A stretch of DNA of 64,000 nt, from contig NZ_CP053085.1 of the NCBI RefSeq assembly GCF_013004105.1, forward strand, positions 248,001 to 312,000. Reading direction: 5' to 3'. Positions 48,201 through 57,700 of this stretch are shown one piece after another. Made by a program: the position numbers and the translations under genes. Source of the stretch: Gemmatimonas groenlandica (lineage in GTDB: Bacteria > Gemmatimonadota > Gemmatimonadetes > Gemmatimonadales > Gemmatimonadaceae). The first letter of the stretch is position 1; every line of letters starts with the position of its first letter. A model generated the notes under the pieces. The model worked only from the letters and a program-made list of their open reading frames with translations, did not search any database and was not told the DNA's origin.

Positions 48201-49063
48201 CGGCTCGCGCGTACGGCCGTTGGAGTTTGGTGCTGCTGGCGACACTCGTCGCCTGCGGTGAGTCGCGATCGTCGAACGAGGCGAACGGACGCATCGCGGA
48301 TGTACAGACCACCGCCGGCGCGGGCGCCGATCGGGCGGGCGCCGATCAGGCGGGCGCGGTGTCACGCGACAGCGCGGTGTTGTCGCTCACGCGAGCGGCC
48401 GGCGGTGCCGACGGAACGCAGTACACCCTGTCGGCGCAGGCTAGCAGCGGATTCATCGTGGGCAAGATCGGCGGTGGCGCACCGCGTGACACCAGCATTG
48501 CGCCCACGCACGATCTGTCGGTGTGCCGTCCCTTCACGCAATCGCTGGTGCCCAGTCGCGACGGTGGCGTGGGGAATAGCGTGGTGTGGCTGGTGGGCGT
48601 CGCCACCGGCCCCCGCGACGACGCGCCGCGTCGCGTGCGCGTGATGCTCGACGGCTGTCGGCTCGATCCGCGCGTGCAGCGCGTCGCGGCCGGTGGCACG
48701 GTCATGATCACGTCACGCGACGCGATGATGACACGATTGCAGTTCATCGACGTGGGCGCCTCGTCGGCGTCGCGCGGCACGGTGCTGTTCAACGACGCGG
48801 GGCAGGTGGTGCCCACGAGCGATGCGGCCAAAGCGCCTGGGCTCGTGCAGATCCGCGACGATCTCCATCCGTGGGTGCGCGCCTATCTCGCGGTCACACC
48901 GCATCCGTTCGTCGCGATTACCGCCGCCGACGGCCAGTTCCGCTTCGACAACGTCCCGCCCGGATCGTACACGCTGGTGGTGTGGCACGAGCGGTTCGGC
49001 ACGAAGCAGCAGCGAGTAAAAGTCGACGCACACGTGGAGACGCGGGTGGAGCTGGCGTACTGA
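48197..49063 (+). CDS. Plastocyanin-like lipoprotein with carboxypeptidase-regulatory end
   Basis: The 288-residue product uses a TTG start overlapping the previous stop; a start inside the signal peptide is possible. A lipobox LVAC (Cys20) marks a lipoprotein. The C-terminal half resembles the plastocyanin-plus-carboxypeptidase-regulatory proteins of soil bacteria: IRDDLHPWVRAYLAVTPHPFVAITAADGQFRFDNVPPGSYTLVVWHERFG. In relatives the DDLHPW position is typically C-D-x-H-P-W with a copper-ligand Cys; here Asp replaces it, so metal binding is doubtful. The role is unknown. Confidence 0.68.
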   Translation: MTARAYGRWSLVLLATLVACGESRSSNEANGRIADVQTTAGAGADRAGADQAGAVSRDSAVLSLTRAAGGADGTQYTLSAQASSGFIVGKIGGGAPRDTSIAPTHDLSVCRPFTQSLVPSRDGGVGNSVVWLVGVATGPRDDAPRRVRVMLDGCRLDPRVQRVAAGGTVMITSRDAMMTRLQFIDVGASSASRGTVLFNDAGQVVPTSDAAKAPGLVQIRDDLHPWVRAYLAVTPHPFVAITAADGQFRFDNVPPGSYTLVVWHERFGTKQQRVKVDAHVETRVELAY

Positions 49064-49092
49064 CGTCTCTGGCGTTGCTGCGCGACCCAGGC

Positions 49093-49199
49093 ACTCACGT
49101 GCGTTGGGAGTCGTGCGTTCAAGTTCGGAGTCGTGAGTGGGCGAACTGTGGTGGCTTGACTCACGACTCGAAACTTCCACTCACAACTCCAAACTCACC
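49093..49199. repeat. Dispersed palindromic repeat, family C, copy 2
   Basis: The left arm (49093-49138, with GTTCAAGTTCGGAGTCGTGA) and right arm (49158-49199, ending AACTCCAAACTCACC) are reverse complements at about 80% of positions over 40 bases. Left-arm core and right-arm end match copy 1 (4101-4236). It fills the space between two convergent genes. Confidence 0.75.
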
Positions 49200-49210
49200 C
49201 GCCCTGTTGC

Positions 49211-50956
49211 TCAGCTCAGCTGATGCAACCGCGCAAAGAGTCCATCCTCTCGGCCGAGCAGTTCGTCGTGGCCGCCGGTCTCCACGATGCGGCCCTGATC
49301 GAGCACCACCACGCGGTCGGCGCGGCGGACGGTGCTGAGGCGGTGCGCGATCAGCAGCGTGGTGCGACCCTGCAGCAACTGCTCGAGCGCCTGCTCCACG
49401 TACCGTTCGCTCTCAGTGTCGAGACTGGAGGTGGCCTCGTCGAGAATCACCACCGCGGGGTCCTTCAGAAACACGCGCGCGATCGCGATGCGCTGACGCT
49501 GGCCGCCAGAGAGCTTCACGCCGCGTTCACCCACGCGCGCGTTCCACTGGTCGGGGAGCCGCTCGATGAACTCCCAGGCATGCGCCGCCTGCGCCGCCCG
49601 TAACACGTCGGCGTCGCTGGCGTCGGGGCGCGCGTACGCGATGTTCTCGCGGATCGTGCCGCTGAACAGCACCGGTTCCTGCGGCACGATCCCAATCGCG
49701 CCACGCAGCGTGTCGAGTGACAGGTCGCGGATATCAATGCCATCGAGCGTGATGCGGCCCGACGTGACGTCCCAGAAGCGCGGCAACAGACTCGCGATCG
49801 TAGTCTTGCCGGCGCCGGAGCGCCCGACCAGCGCGACGACTTCACCCGGCGCGATGTCGAGCGAAATGTCCTGCACCACGTCGGGCTGATCGGGTTGATA
49901 CCGGAATGCCACCGACTCCAGCGCCACCGCACCGCGCACGGGCCCGGTGAAGCGATGCGGCTGCGCGGGGTCGCGCACCGTGGGCTCGGCATCGAGCAGC
50001 TCGAAGACGCGCGTGGCGGCACCGACCGCTTCCTGAAAGTTGCCGAAGAGCGTAGCCAACGAGCCCACGGCCGCCGCGACGAACAACGCGTAAAACAGGA
50101 ACGCCACCAGCGTGCCGGCTGTGAGCTTCCCCTCCAGCACCTGCGCGCCGCCCTGCCACAGCACCGCCGCCACCGAGCCGAAGGCCACGAAGCCAACCAC
50201 GCCGAAAAACAGCGCCCGCATGCGCGCGCGATACACCGCCACCCCGACGAGGTCGTACAACAGCGCGCCGAAGCGTTCGGTCTCGATCCCTTCGCGCGTG
50301 AAGCTCTGCACGGTGCGAATGGAGCCGAACGATTCATCGGCCATGCCCATCGCCTCGCCGATGCGGTCCTGCACACTCGTGCTGGCTTTACGCAGCGCTC
50401 GGCCGAAGGTGAAGGCCGCGCCGACCACCAGCGGGACCACGGCCAGCGTGGTGAGTGTGAGCCGCGGGTTCGTCACGAACATCATCGCGATGCCGCCGAT
50501 CAGAAAGAGCGTCTGTCGCGACAGTTCGGAGATCCACGTGCTCAGCAGCGATTGCAGCAAGGCGAGGTCGCTGCTCAGGCGGCTGGTGAGCTCACCGGTG
50601 CGCCGCTCGGTGAAGAACGCCGGCGACAGCCGAATGAGATGCGCATAGGTCTGTTCGCGCAATGTCGCGACGATCCGCTCGGTGGAGGAGCTGAGCAGAA
50701 ACACCTGCGCGAAGTTCGCGACCGCCTGCACCGCGAACACGCCGAGGAGACCAAGCGCGATGCGGTCCAGCGCGTCACGGTCTTTCAGTTCGAACGCGGC
50801 GTCGAGCAGATACCGTAGCACGGCGGGGAACACCAGCCCCGCCGCCGCGGCGACGACCAGAAAGAGAAACGCGACAACTAGTCGCGACGTGTACGGCCGC
50901 ACGAGCGGCACCAGCCGCGCCAGCGGGCGCGGCGACACCGAGCGGCGTGACGTCAC
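49211..50956 (-). CDS. ABC exporter, fused permease/ATPase (MsbA-like)
   Basis: The 581-residue half-transporter has six transmembrane helices (about 20-310) and a nucleotide-binding domain with Walker A VGRSGAGKTT, Q-loop VPQEPVLFSGTIRENIAYA, signature LSGGQRQRIA and Walker B VVILDEATSSLDTES. GTG 50956 was chosen because it overlaps the ctaB stop (GTGA); a longer frame to 51199 is non-homologous and lies over ctaB. MsbA-like exporters flip lipids or lipid A; multidrug export is also common. It follows ctaA and ctaB in an apparent operon. Confidence 0.93.
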   Translation of the reverse strand: MTSRRSVSPRPLARLVPLVRPYTSRLVVAFLFLVVAAAAGLVFPAVLRYLLDAAFELKDRDALDRIALGLLGVFAVQAVANFAQVFLLSSSTERIVATLREQTYAHLIRLSPAFFTERRTGELTSRLSSDLALLQSLLSTWISELSRQTLFLIGGIAMMFVTNPRLTLTTLAVVPLVVGAAFTFGRALRKASTSVQDRIGEAMGMADESFGSIRTVQSFTREGIETERFGALLYDLVGVAVYRARMRALFFGVVGFVAFGSVAAVLWQGGAQVLEGKLTAGTLVAFLFYALFVAAAVGSLATLFGNFQEAVGAATRVFELLDAEPTVRDPAQPHRFTGPVRGAVALESVAFRYQPDQPDVVQDISLDIAPGEVVALVGRSGAGKTTIASLLPRFWDVTSGRITLDGIDIRDLSLDTLRGAIGIVPQEPVLFSGTIRENIAYARPDASDADVLRAAQAAHAWEFIERLPDQWNARVGERGVKLSGGQRQRIAIARVFLKDPAVVILDEATSSLDTESERYVEQALEQLLQGRTTLLIAHRLSTVRRADRVVVLDQGRIVETGGHDELLGREDGLFARLHQLS

Positions 50957-51861
50957 CGCGTAATCGCCCGATCGACCGCCATCGCGAGAAAGAGCAGCGC
51001 CAGGTACAGCAACGAATACTTGTAGACCCACCACGCCGGACCGGTCCACGGCTTCGACGCGCGCGCGGCGAAGAGCACCTTGAGTACGCCGCCCATCAAC
51101 AGCGCGTTCAACAGGATCGCCGACAGCAGATACAGCGTGCCGAACGCCCCGAACAACACCGGCAGCAGCGTCAGCGCGATGAGGATCACCGTGTACCACA
51201 CCATCTGATACATCGTTTCGCGCTCACCCCACACCAACGGGGCCATCGGCACCTTGGCGCGGCCGTAGTCGACCTGCTTGAGCAGAGCGAGCGCCCAGAA
51301 ATGCGGCGGCGTCCAGTAGAACACAATCAGGAACATGCACAGCGCGGAGACGTCGAGCGTACCCGTCACCGCCGCCCAACCCACCAACGGCGGAAACGCA
51401 CCGGCCGCGCCACCGATCACGATGTTCTGCGGCGACGACCGCTTGAGCCATCGTGTATAGATGAACACGTAAAAGTAGAAACCGGCCAGTGCGAGTCCGG
51501 CCGTGAGCACATTCACGAAGTGCGCGAGCAGCCACGTGGCGAAGGTCGCGCAGGCGACCCCGAAGGCGAGCACCTGAATCGGCGACATGCGTCCGCTCGG
51601 AATCGGACGCAGGCGCGTGCGCGCCATGACGTCGTCGATATCGCGATCGAGATACATGTTCACCGCATTCGCGCCGCCGGCCATGAGATAGCCACCGATG
51701 CTGACCAGCAGCACCGTCAGCAACGTCGGCGAGCCCGCCGCATACATCGGCGCTACCGTCGTCACGAGCAGGAGCGAGATGATACGCGGCTTGGTCAGCG
51801 CGATCAGATCGCGCGAGAGCGGCGTTGGGGCTTTGTCGGGGTCCAGCGCGACTCCGGTCAT
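50953..51861 (-). CDS. ctaB: Haem O synthase (protoheme IX farnesyltransferase)
   Basis: The 302-residue UbiA-family enzyme has the aspartate-rich motif NAVNMYLDRDIDDVMARTRLRP, the second loop YTRWLKRSSPQNIVIGGAAGAFPPLVGWAA, and about nine transmembrane helices. It attaches farnesyl to haem B to form haem O for terminal oxidases. The start ATG 51861 overlaps the ctaA stop (ATGA). Confidence 0.96.
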   Translation of the reverse strand: MTGVALDPDKAPTPLSRDLIALTKPRIISLLLVTTVAPMYAAGSPTLLTVLLVSIGGYLMAGGANAVNMYLDRDIDDVMARTRLRPIPSGRMSPIQVLAFGVACATFATWLLAHFVNVLTAGLALAGFYFYVFIYTRWLKRSSPQNIVIGGAAGAFPPLVGWAAVTGTLDVSALCMFLIVFYWTPPHFWALALLKQVDYGRAKVPMAPLVWGERETMYQMVWYTVILIALTLLPVLFGAFGTLYLLSAILLNALLMGGVLKVLFAARASKPWTGPAWWVYKYSLLYLALLFLAMAVDRAITR

Positions 51862-52856
51862 GAAATCGATGGAACCGCACGAGCCGACACCGGAGCGGTG
51901 CCTGCTCCCTTCGCCTGCGACGCCACCACCGTACGGCCGGCGGCGATGCGCGCCAGATACACCATGGCGAACGTCGTCACCCAGATCAGAATGCCCGTGG
52001 CCTGATGCAGCGAGCGCACCACGCCAGGGAAGCCACCGGTCACCATCCAGCCGGCCCACACGATCTGCAGCACCCCGAGCCCGAGCCCGATCCACGCCGC
52101 CCGCAACATGGCCGAGGGTTCCCCTCGCTTGCGGAAGATCATCGGCAGTGAGATCAGGTGCGCGACCAGCAGGTACGCCAGAATGCGATGCGTGAGCTGC
52201 ACATGCTGCGCGCCACCGCCGAGCGAGCCTTCACCACAGAGCGGGAAGCCCGCACAGGCCACCGCCGCACCGGGAATCTTCGCCGTGAGGCCGCCCAGCA
52301 ACACCACCAGCAACGCCAGCACCGCAGCGCCCGTGGCACCGCCCACGGCCTTCGTCGTGCCCTTCGCGGTCAAGATCGACGTGCCACCGAGTCCGCCGGC
52401 CCGAATCGTCGCCACCGTAAGCACCGCCAGCAGTGACGCGGCCAGCAGCTTGTGCACCACGGTCGCCCACGCCGGATTTCCGGTGAACACCGTCACCGCA
52501 CCGAACAGCGCCGGCGCAAACCACAGCCCGAGGGCCACGCGCGACGCATTCCAGACGCCACCGCGTCCACCCACCGAGGGATGCGCACGATGCGTCCACG
52601 CACTTGCCACCAACACCGCGATGCTCACGAACAGGGCGATGGCGAGATAGCGATGGAAGACCTCGATGATGAGGTCCATACGCTCGAGTGGCGGAAACCA
52701 GTAGCCGTAGCACTTCGGCCAGTTGTCGCCGCATCCCATGCCTGAGCCGGAGATGCGCACGATGGCGCCAAAAATGATGTGCACCAGCGAGACGAACAGC
52801 GCGGCGTAAGCCGACCGACGCACCGAGGCCGGCGGCAGCGAGAGAGACGTGCTCAT
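51858..52856 (-). CDS. ctaA: Haem A synthase
   Basis: The 332-residue membrane protein has eight hydrophobic helices and conserved histidines and cysteines: GSGMGCGDNWPKCYGYWFPP, IIEVFHRYLA, VVHKLLAA, ACAGFPLCGEGSLGG, VQLTHRILAY and RSLHQATG. It oxidises haem O to haem A, which implies an aa3-type cytochrome oxidase in this organism. Start ATG 52856 overlaps the upstream small gene. Confidence 0.95.
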   Translation of the reverse strand: MSTSLSLPPASVRRSAYAALFVSLVHIIFGAIVRISGSGMGCGDNWPKCYGYWFPPLERMDLIIEVFHRYLAIALFVSIAVLVASAWTHRAHPSVGGRGGVWNASRVALGLWFAPALFGAVTVFTGNPAWATVVHKLLAASLLAVLTVATIRAGGLGGTSILTAKGTTKAVGGATGAAVLALLVVLLGGLTAKIPGAAVACAGFPLCGEGSLGGGAQHVQLTHRILAYLLVAHLISLPMIFRKRGEPSAMLRAAWIGLGLGVLQIVWAGWMVTGGFPGVVRSLHQATGILIWVTTFAMVYLARIAAGRTVVASQAKGAGTAPVSARAVPSIS

Positions 52857-53098
52857 AGAGGCAGGGCGCGATACGCGCCAATGAAGACGGCGATCAGTCC
52901 ACCCACCGGCAGGACCACCCACAGGATTTCCGTGAGGCGATGCGGCGTCGGCACCTGCGACGACGACGGCAGGATGGGCAGTGTACGGAACACAGCGCGC
53001 AAAATGAACAGTTGCGCGATCACGCAGGCCACGACGGCGCTCCAGAACAGCGCGGTCACAACAGCCGGCGGAAGGGACACAGTGAGGACGGAAGTCAT
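52853..53098 (-). CDS. Small COX2-transmembrane-like protein
   Basis: The 81-residue protein has two transmembrane helices (VVTALFWSAVVACVIAQLFIL and EILWVVLPVGGLIAVFIGAYRAL). The second follows the pattern of the second helix of cytochrome oxidase subunit II (LEIxWTxIPxxIL), but there is no CuA domain. It overlaps the ctaA start by four bases and opens the haem A operon. It may be an assembly factor or a truncated subunit; see findings. Confidence 0.6.
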   Translation of the reverse strand: MTSVLTVSLPPAVVTALFWSAVVACVIAQLFILRAVFRTLPILPSSSQVPTPHRLTEILWVVLPVGGLIAVFIGAYRALPL

Positions 53099-53162
53099 AG
53101 CCCTTGAAAAGTAGACGACGGCACCCCGTGCGGTACTGTGCGCGGCGTACTACCATAGCGTC

Positions 53163-54545
53163 ATGACCTCACCATCGGTTTCCTCGACGAGCAGAAATTC
53201 CGGAACCAGCACGGAGCTGCCGCGCCGCTTAGGGCTGTGGAGCGCCATCGCCGTTCTGGTCGGTACCACCATCGGCTCGGGCATCTTTCGGTCCCCGGCC
53301 GGGATCGCCGATAAGCTCCCCGGACCGCTGCCCCTGATGGCGGTTTGGGTCACCGGCGGCATTTTCGCCCTCTGCGGTGCCCTCACCCTGGCCGAGTTGG
53401 CTGGAGCGATGCCGCGGACCGGTGGCTACTTCGTGTACATCCGCGAAGCGTGGGGTCGCTTGCCCGCCTTCTTGTACGGCTGGTCGGAGCTCACGCTCAT
53501 CCGGGCCGCAGCACTTGGCGGTATCTCGACCACCTTCGCCGAGTACCTGTTACGCGGGCTGGGCTATAATCCCGCCCTAGCGCCATACGATACCTACGCG
53601 CATTGGATCGCGGCGGCCACGGTCGCCCTCATGGCGGTGATCAACGTGGTGGGGCTCAAATGGGGGGCCCTCGTCCAGAACTTCACCACGGTCGCCAAGT
53701 ACGGCGGCCTCATGCTGATCATCCTGCTCGCCCTGATTCTTGGGCTCCCACAAACCGGCGGGCACTTTACCCCGGCCATGCCGCCGGGAAGCTTCTCGGT
53801 CTCCGCCTTCGGTTTGGCCCTGGTCTCGGTGCTCTGGGCGTTCGACGGCTGGGGCGACCTGTCCAAGGTGGCTGGCGAAGTGAAGGACCCCGAGAAGACG
53901 CTCCCCAAGGCGATCGTCCTCGGTACGCTCAGCATCATCTTCATCTACCTGCTGGCCAACATCGCCTACCTGTCGGTGCTCTCGGTCGACGAGATCCGCG
54001 GCGCCCGGCTGGTCGCGGCCGACGTGGCCGAGAAGCTGATCGGCCCGATCGGGGTCACGCTGGTCGCGATTACGGTGCTGCTGTCGACCTTCGGCTCGGT
54101 GAACGGCTCGCTCCTCACCGGCCCTCGCATCTTCTTCGCGATGGCCGACGACGGGCTGTTCTTCAAAAAAGTCGCGGCCGTGCATCCGACGTTCAAGACG
54201 CCCTACGTGGCGATTCTGCTCACCGCGACGATCGCGATCGCCTTCGTCTTGGTGCGCACCTTCGAGCAGCTGGCCGACATCTTCGTGACCGCCTCGCTGG
54301 TGTTCTACATCCTCAGCATCGGCGCCGTTTTCAAGCTGCGGCAGCGCCCTGACTGGAATCCACCGGTACGCACGCCGTGGTATCCGCTGGTCCCCGCACT
54401 GTTCTGTCTGGCAACGCTGTTCCTGTTGGTGAACGCGCTGATGGACGACGCACAACGGGTGCCCACGCTGGGCGTGTTTGGCGTGATTCTGCTGGGGGTG
54501 CCGGTGTACTACCTGACGGTTGGGAGAAGGGCCTCAAGGCCCTGA
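53163..54545 (+). CDS. APC-family amino acid permease
   Basis: The 460-residue protein has twelve hydrophobic helices. The helix 1 substrate motif LVGTTIGSGIFRSPAG, the GAMPRTGGYFVYIREAWG stretch, and the helix 6 stretch WAFDGWGDLSKVAGEVKDPEKTLPKAI are typical of the APC superfamily. It imports or exchanges amino acids; the substrate is unknown. Its stop codon at 54543-54545 lies in the terminal CTGA of a family A palindrome. Confidence 0.94.
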   Translation: MTSPSVSSTSRNSGTSTELPRRLGLWSAIAVLVGTTIGSGIFRSPAGIADKLPGPLPLMAVWVTGGIFALCGALTLAELAGAMPRTGGYFVYIREAWGRLPAFLYGWSELTLIRAAALGGISTTFAEYLLRGLGYNPALAPYDTYAHWIAAATVALMAVINVVGLKWGALVQNFTTVAKYGGLMLIILLALILGLPQTGGHFTPAMPPGSFSVSAFGLALVSVLWAFDGWGDLSKVAGEVKDPEKTLPKAIVLGTLSIIFIYLLANIAYLSVLSVDEIRGARLVAADVAEKLIGPIGVTLVAITVLLSTFGSVNGSLLTGPRIFFAMADDGLFFKKVAAVHPTFKTPYVAILLTATIAIAFVLVRTFEQLADIFVTASLVFYILSIGAVFKLRQRPDWNPPVRTPWYPLVPALFCLATLFLLVNALMDDAQRVPTLGVFGVILLGVPVYYLTVGRRASRP

Positions 54546-54670
54546 CTGCCAACAGCTTAGGAGGCCGGGAGGAGGGTGTCAGGGAGGAGGAGGCAGGGGC
54601 CATACGTGGTTCACCTGCCTCATCCTCCCTTTTCACCTCCTCCCTGCCTCCTCGGCAGTTGGCAGTTCAG
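54542..54670. repeat. Family A palindromic element, bare copy
   Basis: The left arm begins CTGACTGCCAACAGCTTAGG and the right arm ends CGGCAGTTGGCAGTTCAG. The arms are reverse complements over about 55 bases with a few mismatches. The tip (about 54600-54612) carries no gene. It sits between the APC permease stop and the TonB-dependent receptor start, and its first bases supply the permease stop codon. Confidence 0.85.
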
Positions 54671-54799
54671 CGTGACCCGCCGGTTACACCACTGTGTTGC
54701 CCCTCTGTAACGGCGACCCTAGCTTTCCCGATCTTGGTGGCCGGTCTGGTCTGTCCAGCGCCGAGAGAAGTCTCCTCCACAAACGGACAAACTGCATCT

Positions 54800-57700
54800 A
54801 TGCGTATCCAACGTTGGCTTAGCCTGGCCGTCGCGGTCGCGGCTCTCGCCGTCGGTTCCACCACGCCGCTCGCGGCGCAGGGAACCACGACGGGCGCGAT
54901 CACCGGTACAGTGACGGACGAAAAGAACGCCCCGGTACCGAACGTCGCGGTCGAAGTGGTCAATCGCACCAATGGTGCGAAGGCCAGCCAGATCACGCGC
55001 GACAACGGGCGCTTCTTCATCCCGAACCTTGAAGTCGGCACCTACAGCGTCACGGCGCGCCGCATCGGTTTCATGCCGCAGACGCGCACCGATATCGTCG
55101 TCAGCCTCACGCAGGCGACACGCCTCGACTTCCAGCTGAAGGAACAGGCGACGCAGCTCGCCGCCGTTCGCACGGAAGCGGTGACCACGACTTCCGACTT
55201 CTCGGCCACCCGTCAGGGCGTGCAGACGGTCCTCACCGATACGCTCGTGCGTCGCTTGCCGACGCTCAATCGCGACGTGACGGACCTGATCCGCAACTCG
55301 CCGCAGGTCAGCGTCTCGCAGGACGGCCGTATTTCGGCCGCCGGCCAGAACAACCGCTTCAACAATATCCAGATCGACGGTGTGTCGCTCGCCAACCGCT
55401 TCGGTCTTGGCGCGTCGCCGACGGTCGGTGCGCAGGTCGGTGGCCGCGCGCTGCCGCTCGACGCCATCAAGGAATTCCAGGTGCTCGTGTCGCCGTACGA
55501 CGTGCGCCAGGGCAACTTCACCGGCGCGCTCGTCAACGCCGTGACGCAGTCGGGCACAAACGAGTTCACGGGCTCGGCCTTCATCTACTATCGCGACCAG
55601 CAGATGGGTCGTGACACGGCGTTCCTCCGCACGTCGCCGTTCGTGCGACGCCAGCTCGGCTTCTCGCTGGGTGGCCCGATCATCAAGAACAAGCTGCGCT
55701 TCTTCGCCACCGTCGAAACCAGCCAGAACGTGTCGCCGTCGTCGGGACCGTTCTACGATCCGACGTCGCCCACCGGCCTGGTCAACTCGTCGGTCGCCAC
55801 CGCGCGTATCACCCCCGCGCAGGTCGACTCGTTCGTGAACTATCTCTCGAGCAAGGGCATCGCCGCCGGTAGCGCGGGCCTCACGACCAACGAGAACCCG
55901 CTGCTCAACACGTTCGTGCGTCTCGACTACCAGCTGTCGGGCAACACGCGTCTCGTGCTCCGCAACATCTACAACGATCAGGAGGCGTTCGACTTCTCCC
56001 GGTCGCTCGGCACCTTCAACTTCTCGTCGAACGGTTTCCGCCGCACCGAAAAGTCGAACCAGATCGTCGGCCAGGCGTTCACGAATTTCTCGAACGGCTT
56101 CTCGAACGAATTCACCGTCGGTCTCACGACCACGCGCTTCAAGCGTGTCTCGGATGTGCTCGCGCCGCAGGTGCTGGTGCAGAACATCGGTGGCACGGGC
56201 TCGGGCATTGGGTTCCGCGCCGGTACGGAAAACAGCTCGCAGGGCAATGAGCTGCGTGAAGACCTGTACGAAATCCAGAACAACTTCACGATGCCGCTCG
56301 GCAATCACATCGTGTCGATCGGAACGCGTAACGAGATCTACAAGGCCTACAACGCCTTCCTGCAGAACTCGTACGGCAACTACACCTTCAACTCGCTGAA
56401 CGACTTCGTGGCCAACCGCGCCCCGGCTTCGTTCTCGGGTTCGGGCGGACTCGGTGGTGACGTCGTGGCCAACTTCTCGGCCGCACAGCTCGCCGGATAC
56501 ATTCAGGATCAGTGGACGGTGACGCCGCGCTTCACCACCACGCTCGGCCTGCGTATCGACGTGCCGCTCTTCTTCGACAAGCCCTCGTTCTCCGCCTCCG
56601 TGCAGCGCGACTTCGGCCGCAGCACCGCCGACCTCCCGTCGGGCAACTTGCAGTTCTCGCCGCGTATCGGCTTCAACTGGGATGCCACCGGCGACCAGAT
56701 GAATCAGATCCGTGGTGGTGTCGGTCTGTTCCAGGGTATCCCCGCCTATGTGTGGATGTCGAACCAGTTCCAGAACACCGGTGCCGGTCTCGCGCAGTTC
56801 ACCTGCGGCGGTGGTGTAACCGCGACCAACGGCGCCTCGCCGCTGTTCAATGCGTCGCCGGTGTCGCCGCGTGGTTGCGGCCTGAAGACGAACAACACGC
56901 CGGGACGCAGCCTCGATGACGGCACCTTCCTCGGCACTGTGAATCTGGCCGATCCCGACCTCAAGTTCCCGCAGTTGCTGCGCGCCACGCTCGGCTATGA
57001 CCGCAAGCTGCCGGGTGATGTGATCGCGACGTTCGACGCACTGTACTCGAAGTCGATCAACAACTTCTTCTACAACAACATCAACATCCCGCAGACGGGT
57101 CGCATCGACGCACAGGGACGCACCGTATTCGCCAATTTCGCGGCGACCGGCATCCCGACCGTCGCGCCGCTCTTCCCGGTGTATGGTTCGAACGTGATCG
57201 AGCTCTCCAACCAGAGCAAGGATTACGCGTATAGCGGCACGGGCCAGCTACGCAAGCGCTTCAACGGCGCGTTCGAAGGGTCTGTGGCCTACACGTACGG
57301 TCGCAGCTACTCGGTGACCGACCTGACGTCGTCGGTGGCGCTTTCCAACTGGCAGTTCGGCCGCGTGTACTCGGGGCTGCAGACCGACCAGCCGGTGAAC
57401 GCGTCGCTGTTCGATCAGCCGCATCGCGTGCTGGTCAACGGCACCTACACGGCGCCGTGGAAGTCGAACCAGACGAACATCACGTTCTACTACAGCAAGG
57501 CGTCGGGCACCCCGTACTCGTTCGTGTACGGCGGCAATGGTGGCCGTGGCGACATGAACGGCGACGGCTCGAATGCGAATGACCCGATCTACATCCCGAC
57601 GGGTCCGACCGATCCGAAGCTGGGCTTCGTGGCCACGACGGTGAGCGGGGTGACGTACACGCCGGCGCAGCAGGCCGCGTTGCTCGACCAGTTCATCAAG

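Noticed and set aside
50957-51199. Longer N-terminus for the ABC exporter
   Set aside because: The extension lies entirely over ctaB, has no transporter similarity, and the GTG at 50956 forms a typical overlap with the ctaB stop.
54719-56308. Open frame of 529 codons on the minus strand opposite the TonB-dependent receptor
   Set aside because: Composition dominated by Arg, Glu and Asp without domain features; the receptor on the other strand has complete domain structure.
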